This document shows positions 38,801-46,231 of a DNA stretch of 61,629 bases, in pieces (position 1 is the first letter of the stretch; the number at the start of each line of letters is the position of its first letter). The notes under the pieces were generated by a model. The model had not been told where the DNA came from, made no database searches, and worked only from the letters and a program-made list of their open reading frames with translations. A program made the translations under genes and the position numbers. The DNA lies in NCBI GenBank assembly GCA_964472565.1, contig CAYYNB010000015.1, forward strand, positions 1 to 61,629, written 5' to 3'. The stretch comes from DATAMF01 sp964472565 (GTDB taxonomy: Bacteria > Chloroflexota > Anaerolineae > Aggregatilineales > Aggregatilineaceae).

Positions 38801-39144
38801 CGCACCCGGTCAATCAGCCGCTCTTTGTACAGCGGCATCACCAGCACCGGCAGTTGATCATTATCTCGCCACCCCATCTGAACCAGGGGGGTGAACGCGT
38901 GGTGATGTAAACGGGCGGTTGCGTTCGCCAGTTTGCTCAAAATCTGAAATTCTTCCAGGATCAAATATTCTTTAGCTTTTGATAAAGGAATTTTGATCAC
39001 CACATCGATGATCTCACCGCTCTCAAGCTGGCCCTGTCCCTGAAAAACTGCGCCGACTTCGCCCGAACGTAAATACCCCGCTTCGTCATAGGCGACATTG
39101 TCGAGCCAGTTATTTTCTTCTGCATTAAAAACAATTTTCGGCAT
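35821..39144 (-). CDS. Protein-kinase-like / coiled-coil protein
   Basis: A 1107-residue soluble protein. The first 215 residues read as a divergent protein kinase: glycine loop SGEVGAVFQGQG (27-38), Lys51 in VVIKI, Glu in ILEEFQ (about 64-65), hinge VLVMPLY, catalytic loop CIDRKVADLF (151-160) and VVIDWN in place of DFG (D175). The catalytic Asp and Lys are kept, HRD is CID, and the loop Asn is Asp, so activity is possible but uncertain. The rest is long alpha-helical coiled coil with several breaks. AAGGAGG overlaps the stop of the preceding tubulin-like gene (gap 9 nt). It is a plausible regulator that phosphorylates, or binds as a pseudokinase, cytoplasmic parts of the vWA or tubulin-like proteins. 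Confidence 0.78.
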   Translation of the reverse strand: MPKIVFNAEENNWLDNVAYDEAGYLRSGEVGAVFQGQGQLESGEIIDVVIKIPLSKAKEYLILEEFQILSKLANATARLHHHAFTPLVQMGWRDNDQLPVLVMPLYKERLIDRVRKAIDEGKLIEADRLAVQAAIEFTCILDGLHQLGYTCIDRKVADLFLYAGADGHKSLVVIDWNLLQENTSDHRGIEIGVAIGQIWHELFLGRKSVGDVAPLDDARWQPIEQEVPGGVPGVGRRFILGQTLAADVSKRFGQDAAQLREALQTLDNLLTAQRLGENDFKPDLFKPHLALTSAEARAIGLDLMWRQKGADRQSELFARRNAAIQAAQSGQDADQLEQLATKTAEGDYKQTLEDIEVLQARADAALWGQLERWKLLIEALRDRDDRTADHLYQNRDALLDIWLGLDKIEWRYQSPDLLQRYETTLEEIISRMAQTADAREHLGRVLAEIKLRQQVLAFYTQKQPLQAQLERIDTIRQLLQQASYLSGINTPRREAGLLERVLDLQAEEEHLRARLDADKVIQRTVQEMTNLLMSNHQTEANHVYADQHNYLRGIGENDAAVRLERETRPLRELMTFERRIMAESRATSLDWKLVEATRLAKDGGVQHFKLEQKPFEWLAPELEQAIVRVMDACHYRTFSLVCHADTIPAYAALTRYRELIVQAFHKDREEFEHLLDDYRPLYHFYQKYFQPGPTGIAIPAATWPEILRKAREVNANMTDLIQLTEEEWQDMLNLSETLAQAKQYLNNLEQEFTQRAKGLKQNWGEQVDVLEEQMGKMQTEQRKRTQEVIRQAASAQVAHQISMGLAAAQVFKREEAQKALKAVEQLLNQNSQYLQPTGDKRTLGEQAESLRNAVVDLEHLPDAGYYAKAHEFLNLSQLPEDADAQMYHDFVTRLEQEARDSYLLRTLQERYWTVRIEKLRTERTYSPLADVVRREQQELAAQLQQVDSAFQKDNLEQVHNTLNQLRKVHSGDTLADVLAVELIRAWEVRLANYEACQGTIDEIRASLFSPAEVMNTDGYAALLDWLVWTMRQCPPDAFNEALRQRWDGCFMEVVGRYKDSDPKISKTFNPALFEPYRREAQEKASKIKAFTSDTSRSTILTPRNRAR

Positions 39145-39153
39145 CCCGCCTCC

Positions 39154-42100
39154 TTAAGTACCCATCTGGCGCACGCTTGTATGTTTGTCCTGCCGTTCCT
39201 GCCGGGCGGTGCATAGAATGACGGTATACAGATCGCTGACCTCGCGTGAGGTTGTGCGCGGCAGCCCTCGCCATTCTTCATAGGTGCGCTCGTAGTACGC
39301 GTCTATCGTGTCATGTGCAAAGGCTTCGCTGCGCGCCTCTTCATAAAAGGTGGAGTTTGCCAGCGCTTCCGCCGCCAGCCACACTTCCGTGTTGGGCGTG
39401 GCGGCTCCATCCATCTTCCACCGCTCGATATCTTTTTGCATCTCAAACGGAATCGCGTCCCACACCCATTCCACACACAACCCGTCGGGACTGTTCGCCG
39501 CCCCGTCGGCTGCCATGTGGTTGAATGTTTCCAACATGCTCACCCAGTCACTGTCGGCTTTTCCTAGCTTCTGTCTGAAGCGGCTTCCCGGCTTTTCATA
39601 ATCGGGGATGACGATAATGGTCTGCCCGGTTTTGTCGTCTTTGCCGATGAATCCTAAAGCGTGTGCCCACACAAACACTTTGAGAAACGCCTGATTATCG
39701 AGCAAACGGACGACCTCATCCCGCAGCGGTTTCGCCTCGTGATTCAACAGCCGCACGCGTTCTCGCTCATAGAACACCGCGTTTTGTTCGGCCTTGAAGA
39801 TATGCAGCGTTTCCGCCTGTCGCATCAATCGGCGGTAGGCCGTCTCCCACTGGGTGTAGGGTTCCAGGTCGCTCAGCGGAATCTGATCGCCCATCAGGAC
39901 GAACGAAAAACGCGTGTCATCATCAACGGTTTCCACGGTAATGTTGCTGTTTGCCATCGCCCGTGAGAGTCCCGTTGCGATCTGCCGCACCATCTCGTCA
40001 TGGGTGATCGGTGCCGTATCCAGCCGGGGTTTCAACAAAAAACTGCGCCACGTTTGATAGACTGAGACTCGAATCCCCTCTTGTGTGCGAGATCGGGCCA
40101 ATGCGTTGATAATTCGCACCGGGGAACTGTAGCGTGCATCCTGTGCCAGCAGATAACTCCACACCGTCCAGGCTTCCACATGGAGCGCCGCAAACACCGT
40201 CTCTTCCCATATGGCGCGGTTATCATCGGCCCAGCCCTCGCGCATGATCAGCGACAGCGGACGATTACCCGCGTTTGCCTGGATAATCGGTGCGCCGCCT
40301 TCTCCCACACCAATCGCCCAGTTGAGTTGCTGCATAACATCCATCAGTGGACTGCCAGCCTCGCCGGTATACACGGTGCTGAAATAGCGTGTATCGGCCC
40401 ACTGATCATCCATCAGCCACAGCCGCCCGTCGTTGTCCGGTTGCGGCGTGAGCACCAGCCCGGCGGATACCTGCCGCCACAGGCTGTGTCCATCATCCAG
40501 CAAAATTCGCCGCCACGCGGCGAGTGCTTGCAGCCACAGGGTAACAATCTGCTGCAAGCGCGTAACTTCCTGATGCAGCAGCGCGAGCAGCACTTCGGCG
40601 CGAAACTGCTCATTGATCGCGTCCGCCCCTTGCAGAAATGTGATCAGTTTGGGGTCGCGTTTATCTCGGATAAGCGGATGGTACAGCCGCTCAACATTCA
40701 TTCCCAACTCGCGCAGATAGCGGGGCATATCCTGGAAACTCCGCGCGGCCATGTCGTACCGAATTTGCAGCGCCCCCGCCAGCGCCTTTTGTGCCAGCCG
40801 CAGCGCATCCGCCAACATGTCGAGTGCCGTACACAACCCCAGCAGTCCCAATCCGGGTTGGTTCAGCGTGTAGGCCGCTAACGCCCGCAAACTATCGGTT
40901 GCCCGCCGGACTCGCCCTTCGACAAACGGCGCAAGTGTTCGTTGGTAGAGGCCGTCACGTGGTGCATTGTTTAAGAGGGTTCCATACCGGCGCTCCAACT
41001 CGCGTTGAACGTCGTGTCGCAGCACATCCACACTGTACAGGGTGATGTCCTTCGATGGGAGCCATTGTAGAATCTGTTGGGTATCGACGCCCAGGCTTTC
41101 GCGTTCTTTGGCGTCGAGCACCCACCGTTCCATAAGATGTGATGGGCGGGCGCTGAGTTCTGCCGGAAGCGCCGATTTATGCGCATCATCCAGAAAATAC
41201 CATTCTAATACCCGCCCGATCACGGCTGGACTGAGTGCCGCCTGATGATCAACCGGATCATATTGTGCGGCGCGCCCCGTGGACCAGTCGTACAGTAGAT
41301 TCCCGATGGTGTCGCGCTCCACGCCTACGCCCAGCCACCACCGCAGCGCATCCACTCCCAGGCGTGACTGCCATGAATGCGCCAATGCCGCGCGCGGAAA
41401 CACGGCAGTATTAGCCTGCCGCAGGCTGACGAAGAGTTCCGGCGGCAGCTTTTGTTTTTCGCGTTCGTGCTGCCGCAGCGTAATTGCGTTGCTCAGATTT
41501 TCGTCGTCATACTGTGCCACTTGCTCCCCAAATTGGACATCCAACTGGACCCGCAGCGTATCGGCTGTGAGGGCCGCTAATTCGCTTAGTGGATCAGCCG
41601 TTTGTCCTGGCGGATGGCAGTAAACCTGGATCGTTTCAAAAACCTTACCCACATACCCGTTTAGGATCGGATCCCCTTCGTCTGCAATATAGTTGAGCGG
41701 GTATCCCTGCGGTGGATGTTGGGCAAATCGCCGGATTTCCCGCAGCGCTGCGAAAGTTTGTGCGTTTATTCGCTCGTCAACCTGAGTTTGATCCGGCTGC
41801 TGAAATGCTTCCGGTGTCGCCAGGTATGCCGCGATCCGCAGCCCGTCGATATTTTCATAATCCGCGATCCGTCGCAGCAGCGCCGCCGTATCCAATACAA
41901 GCGTCCCGGCCCCTTCGCCCAGCGCCGCCACCAGGTAGACCAGCGGCTTACTTCCCGCTTGCAACTGGTGCAAGTGCATCCGCAAATCTTGCACCAATCC
42001 CCGGCTGGTTTGCAGATGGTGAAAAAAGGCCAGCCGGGCGATCTGTCGATCCGCTGGATGTTCAGCCGGAATCACGCGCCCACTGCGATGTTCCCGGCGG

Positions 42101-42336
42101 TGTCGCGCGGCCTCAAACCAACTGAGATGCGGCTGTAGAATGGCATCGCTGCGCATCCATGTGCCCAGGTCCGCATGCAGGCTGCGATACCCGATCTCAG
42201 TTGGTAATGAGATCGGGGGTTGTTCGGTGAGATCAATGCCCAGCCCGACTATCTGCCGCGTTTGTTCTGCTACTTGTTGCAGCACGCGCAGGCCAAACGG
42301 ACCCAATCCCACCAATAGGGCAGGGCGCAGGATCAA
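39154..42336 (-). CDS. Tubulin-like protein with degenerate signature
   Basis: A 1060-residue soluble protein. It begins PALLVGLGPFGLRVL, matching the first nucleotide loop of the neighbouring tubulin-like proteins. Residues 137-146 read AALGEGAGTL where the canonical paralogue has GSLTGGTGAG, followed by the same LDTAALLRRI helix and then TFAALREIRRFAQHPPQGYP. The fold is therefore conserved, but GTP binding is probably altered. The C-terminal half is helical. The start is TTG 42336, behind AGGGGG, overlapping the vWA stop codon (TTGA), which implies translational coupling of a vWA protein and its tubulin-like partner. No ATG fits as well. Confidence 0.8.
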   Translation of the reverse strand: MILRPALLVGLGPFGLRVLQQVAEQTRQIVGLGIDLTEQPPISLPTEIGYRSLHADLGTWMRSDAILQPHLSWFEAARHRREHRSGRVIPAEHPADRQIARLAFFHHLQTSRGLVQDLRMHLHQLQAGSKPLVYLVAALGEGAGTLVLDTAALLRRIADYENIDGLRIAAYLATPEAFQQPDQTQVDERINAQTFAALREIRRFAQHPPQGYPLNYIADEGDPILNGYVGKVFETIQVYCHPPGQTADPLSELAALTADTLRVQLDVQFGEQVAQYDDENLSNAITLRQHEREKQKLPPELFVSLRQANTAVFPRAALAHSWQSRLGVDALRWWLGVGVERDTIGNLLYDWSTGRAAQYDPVDHQAALSPAVIGRVLEWYFLDDAHKSALPAELSARPSHLMERWVLDAKERESLGVDTQQILQWLPSKDITLYSVDVLRHDVQRELERRYGTLLNNAPRDGLYQRTLAPFVEGRVRRATDSLRALAAYTLNQPGLGLLGLCTALDMLADALRLAQKALAGALQIRYDMAARSFQDMPRYLRELGMNVERLYHPLIRDKRDPKLITFLQGADAINEQFRAEVLLALLHQEVTRLQQIVTLWLQALAAWRRILLDDGHSLWRQVSAGLVLTPQPDNDGRLWLMDDQWADTRYFSTVYTGEAGSPLMDVMQQLNWAIGVGEGGAPIIQANAGNRPLSLIMREGWADDNRAIWEETVFAALHVEAWTVWSYLLAQDARYSSPVRIINALARSRTQEGIRVSVYQTWRSFLLKPRLDTAPITHDEMVRQIATGLSRAMANSNITVETVDDDTRFSFVLMGDQIPLSDLEPYTQWETAYRRLMRQAETLHIFKAEQNAVFYERERVRLLNHEAKPLRDEVVRLLDNQAFLKVFVWAHALGFIGKDDKTGQTIIVIPDYEKPGSRFRQKLGKADSDWVSMLETFNHMAADGAANSPDGLCVEWVWDAIPFEMQKDIERWKMDGAATPNTEVWLAAEALANSTFYEEARSEAFAHDTIDAYYERTYEEWRGLPRTTSREVSDLYTVILCTARQERQDKHTSVRQMGT

Positions 42337-45242
42337 CGCTGCCCCCTGTATGGTTCTTCATAGACCTGTTGGGCTTCTTGTCGGATCACGGGTGGATCTT
42401 TGACGATGAAGTAAGCCGTTTCCTCCGCATCAATATAGAACGGTTCGGGTAGTGTTTCGCCCGCGTGGTAGCGGCGGCTGCGGTAAACCCGATCCTGTAC
42501 TTTAACCGTCAGCACCACCGACCCATCTTTTGCACCTTCCGTTTTTGCCAGAATCCCCGTCACCGGCGGACGCCACAACGGGAGTTTGTCCAGCGGAATG
42601 TCGAAGGTATTGACCTTCGTTTTGCTCAAATCAAACGACCAGACTTCATTCGAATCCTGCCGGTTGACGCGCTGTTCAAAAATCGTGATTCGCCCCGATA
42701 ACGGGTTGCGGTGGCTCAGCCGGTAGCGCAGCGTGCGCACGCCCACCAGCGCCAGCATCGCCGCCACCCCTGCGATCATCGAATAATTTAACAATTTCGG
42801 CCAGGGGTTCTGCTTGACCACCAGGGTTGCCGTGATTTGTTTTGCCATCTCCGGCGCAAACGCGAAATCGCTGTGCAGCGGCAGATTAGCTTTTAGCTCA
42901 ACTTCAATCGTATACGTGCCCGCTTTCAGTCCCTTGATCGTGGCAGTATAAACGCCAGCTCTATCACTCGGCACCAGGGCAATGCCGTATTCAGGGGCAA
43001 CATTTTTATCATCCTGGTTCAGCACGCGGAGATCAAAGGGGATCATCGGGCCTGCCTGCCGGGCCAGACTTTGCTGCCCGCCGCCAGTATCATCCGGCGG
43101 CTCGGCATTATTATCACCGGCATATTCCGGCCAGCGACCAATCAGCGGCTGGGCGACATCATCCCCAACGTGATACCCCACCATGACCTCAATTTTAAGC
43201 TCGTCTTCCGGCCATTTGATGAGTGATCCATCGCCTACTTTCGGCGCGCGATCATGATCATTCATTTTGAACTCATCGAGTTGGTCGATCTGCGTCCCAT
43301 TTTCCGACCAGCCGTAGTACAACACCGTTGTTTTGCGGACGTTCACCGCCCCCAGCGTATTGTCGTCCCCCGCTCCTGCTGCCCCAAAGATAACCTGTGT
43401 GCCGCTCAAAGGGGGCTGGTTGCTGACTAAGGTCAGCCTGTAGGAGATCATGCAATCCCCCGCGCCAAAGGTTAATCCTCCCGGTACGAAGAACTGGTTC
43501 TCAATCGGTTCCAGTGTCTGCTCATTCACCAGACAGGCGTCACCCTCTAGCATCAGCGTGGCGGTCATCCCTTTCGGCAGCGGAACCCGCTGATCACTCT
43601 CGTCGTGCAGTTCAATGAAGAACGGCACGCTTTCTGTTCCGGCGATATACAGCTTCCCGGCCTGTTTTGCCGCCTGCTGAGCCTTTGATCCAAAATCATG
43701 CACCACATTAATATTCGTTACCCGAATTTCAGCCGGTGCCGGGTCAAGAAACTGCGGATCAACGATCAGATTATTCCAGTCTCCCGTCTGTCCTGTTGTT
43801 GGCGTCATTTGGGCTGCTACACGGTGCATTCCCGGCACAATGGGCAAAAATTCTCCGCGCCACAAATTACCCTCGCGCTGCATCGGCAGATCATATTCTG
43901 TCCCCGCTGCGTTGAGCGTCACTTTGAGATCAAACGGATAGTTCACATCCTCATAGGGCATCACATCCGGCAGCTTATACACCACTTCCACCGGGGCGTA
44001 CTGTCCTACCGTTGGCATCGTCACCCCATCCGGCGACACCAGCGCCTGACCATCTACCGCTAGCTCAAGCGATGCACTGGCTGGCTTATAAGCTGCATAA
44101 GCGACGAAGTTAACCGTTGGACTCGGTGTAATCTGCCATATTCCCGGCGGCGGAAACTCGAATCGATAATGTCCGAATGCGCCGCTGTTAGACAGAAATA
44201 AGCTGTTCCCCGAAACATCCGTATCCCCGGTGCTGAAGGCAAATGTGGGTGCGGTATTGGTGGCAGGCGGATCGGAGGCTACAACCCAAATGTCTGCCGC
44301 CTCCTGATAAGGGGACATCTGGCGGCTCTCGAATGGTTTGATGGTGAGATTTTTTTGCTCGACTCCCAATGCGCGCGCCGACTCCGCCAGCAGCATATCC
44401 ATTACACGCGGCCCCACCGCATACACGTTGCTAAGCACTTCGCTCCCCTGCGGCGAAATTTTCTGCCAATACGTGGCATACTCATTTTCGGTGTAGTAGG
44501 CATTTTTTAACACGTCGAGCGGTGTCACAATAAACGTGTACGTATTGGCTTCCCGCAGCCAGCCGGTAGTTTGCGCCGTATCATACGCGCGGTCAAAATG
44601 CGGCTGGGTTCGCTCTTTTTGATAACAACTGTCGTAAACGACTCCGCCCAGTTCTCCCACAGGCTGTTTGGTATCACACGGCAGACCATCCGTGATAACA
44701 AACACGACGGGTGTACGCGGCTGTTCCCCCTGGGGAAGCTCACTGCGTCCCGCCATCATTTCGCCCAGCTTGGTATACAGATTCACAAAGTTCGAATTCG
44801 CTTCACCGCTGGGGATCGGCGGCGCTTCTACCTGGAGTGCCGCGCCGCGTTCAGTGAGGGCTGTCCAGTCCACCAATGTTTCAGACGTCGTTCCAAATGT
44901 GACCACACTCGCATAAACATCGAAATTTTCCTGCTGATCGCCAAAATCACCCAACCAGTCCAGCATAAATTCCACCATCTCAAACCGCACATTATCGGGA
45001 TCGGTGGGCGTTAGCTCATTGAGAATATACAGCACCTGCTCCGCGAGAATGAGGCCTTTGTCCACGCCATTGGATTGGCTCGTGTTGTACATGCTGCCCG
45101 ACATATCAATCGCGAAGATGACATCCAGCCCACCCGCATTTTGCGTTTGGACAGCCGATATCGCGGCTGACGTAGGCGCATAGGCGCTGCTGATCAAAAC
45201 AGCCAGGACAACAATCAAAACAATATAGTTGAGGCGGTGCAT
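42333..45242 (-). CDS. vWA-domain membrane protein with cytoplasmic beta domain
   Basis: A 969-residue protein: signal peptide (1 to about 27), vWA domain (about 38-260) with MIDAS DMSGS at 46-50 and FVITDGLPC, extracytoplasmic beta domains, one membrane helix (about 815-835; YSMIAGVAAMLALVG) and a cytoplasmic tail with ITIFEQRVNRQDS and FDLSKTKVNTFDIPLDKLP, the third example of the shared tail domain. An AGGAG site lies 6-8 nt before the ATG. Its stop overlaps the start of a tubulin-like gene by TTGA, the tightest coupling in the locus. It is probably a metal-dependent surface adhesin or sensor whose tail meets the cytoplasmic partner made from the same mRNA. Confidence 0.85.
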   Translation of the reverse strand: MHRLNYIVLIVVLAVLISSAYAPTSAAISAVQTQNAGGLDVIFAIDMSGSMYNTSQSNGVDKGLILAEQVLYILNELTPTDPDNVRFEMVEFMLDWLGDFGDQQENFDVYASVVTFGTTSETLVDWTALTERGAALQVEAPPIPSGEANSNFVNLYTKLGEMMAGRSELPQGEQPRTPVVFVITDGLPCDTKQPVGELGGVVYDSCYQKERTQPHFDRAYDTAQTTGWLREANTYTFIVTPLDVLKNAYYTENEYATYWQKISPQGSEVLSNVYAVGPRVMDMLLAESARALGVEQKNLTIKPFESRQMSPYQEAADIWVVASDPPATNTAPTFAFSTGDTDVSGNSLFLSNSGAFGHYRFEFPPPGIWQITPSPTVNFVAYAAYKPASASLELAVDGQALVSPDGVTMPTVGQYAPVEVVYKLPDVMPYEDVNYPFDLKVTLNAAGTEYDLPMQREGNLWRGEFLPIVPGMHRVAAQMTPTTGQTGDWNNLIVDPQFLDPAPAEIRVTNINVVHDFGSKAQQAAKQAGKLYIAGTESVPFFIELHDESDQRVPLPKGMTATLMLEGDACLVNEQTLEPIENQFFVPGGLTFGAGDCMISYRLTLVSNQPPLSGTQVIFGAAGAGDDNTLGAVNVRKTTVLYYGWSENGTQIDQLDEFKMNDHDRAPKVGDGSLIKWPEDELKIEVMVGYHVGDDVAQPLIGRWPEYAGDNNAEPPDDTGGGQQSLARQAGPMIPFDLRVLNQDDKNVAPEYGIALVPSDRAGVYTATIKGLKAGTYTIEVELKANLPLHSDFAFAPEMAKQITATLVVKQNPWPKLLNYSMIAGVAAMLALVGVRTLRYRLSHRNPLSGRITIFEQRVNRQDSNEVWSFDLSKTKVNTFDIPLDKLPLWRPPVTGILAKTEGAKDGSVVLTVKVQDRVYRSRRYHAGETLPEPFYIDAEETAYFIVKDPPVIRQEAQQVYEEPYRGQR

Positions 45243-45258
45243 AAACCAGCTCCTGTGA

Positions 45259-46227
45259 TTAGAAACCCTGGCACTGTTTGATTTCGTTTAAAAAATTCGG
45301 CGGATACCAGTCATCGATCTGCGTGCCCCGAATCTGGCTCTCCACATAGGGCCGCCAATCATACGGGACTTCGCGGAATTGCAGCGCGACATCGGTGGCC
45401 GAATGAATCGTCATCACCACGTAAGTTGGACAGGTATTCAACAGGCGCGGAAAACCCACGCTGCCGGGATTAAAATAAATGGGCGACTCGTCCAGATTCT
45501 CGAACCGCAGTTCGTGCTGCTGTTCCCCCTGGCTGAAAACCTCTTGATGGCTGAGTTTCGGTTGAACGTCGCGCACCTTACCCCATCCCCACAGCAGCGT
45601 CGGGTTTGCATCACCGCTCCGCCACTGCCACAGCGTCGGGATATGCGAATGGCCTACTGCAATCACATGCGGCGCGCTGTAACTGAACTCGCGCAGATCA
45701 GCGATCTGATTTTTAACCTGTTCTCCCACCCACGTATATTCCCGGTAGGTCATGTCTGCATCGACTTCATGTTCTGCCCGATTCATGACATACGCCCCGT
45801 GCGCAATATAAAAATGGGCGCGCGGCTTGGCATACGTCGGCAGCGCTTCCAGCCAGTCCCGGTATTCTTCATTCCCCGGCGCGAACACCACACGGTGATG
45901 CATTTCACTCACTTTTACAATCGGGTCCGATGTCCCGGTGAGGCTTGTCGTGGTGCGCGGATCGTTTTCACCGAGCGTTTGCACAAAATGATCAGCCTGG
46001 ATGCGCCCCAGCACCATCATGTCATGATTGCCGATTAGCCATGATCGCGGATCGCACTCCTGGTAGAGTTCATACATTTTTTGCAGGGTTTGTTGTGCGC
46101 GTGGTCCGCGTCCGGTCAGATCTCCCAGAAACCAGAATGTCTCACATCCCTGCGCCCGTGCATCCTTGATCACAGCATCCAGTGCCAGATCATTGGCATG
46201 AACATCTGAAAGAACGGCTATCTTCAC
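45259..46227 (-). CDS. Calcineurin-like metallophosphoesterase
   Basis: A 322-residue cytoplasmic phosphoesterase with all usual metal-site blocks: MKIAVLSDVHAN (D8, H10), FWFLGDLTGRGP, LIGNHDMM, FYIAHGAYV and AVGHSHIP. This is the YfcE/MJ0936-like subgroup in appearance, somewhat longer than the usual 160-250 residues. The start is GTG 46227, directly after the upstream stop (4-nt gap) with GGGGTGAT. It sits as second gene of block A, so it may act as a protein phosphatase opposing the kinase-like protein or on a nucleotide signal. That role is inferred from position only. Confidence 0.85.
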   Translation of the reverse strand: MKIAVLSDVHANDLALDAVIKDARAQGCETFWFLGDLTGRGPRAQQTLQKMYELYQECDPRSWLIGNHDMMVLGRIQADHFVQTLGENDPRTTTSLTGTSDPIVKVSEMHHRVVFAPGNEEYRDWLEALPTYAKPRAHFYIAHGAYVMNRAEHEVDADMTYREYTWVGEQVKNQIADLREFSYSAPHVIAVGHSHIPTLWQWRSGDANPTLLWGWGKVRDVQPKLSHQEVFSQGEQQHELRFENLDESPIYFNPGSVGFPRLLNTCPTYVVMTIHSATDVALQFREVPYDWRPYVESQIRGTQIDDWYPPNFLNEIKQCQGF

Positions 46228-46231
46228 AGCA

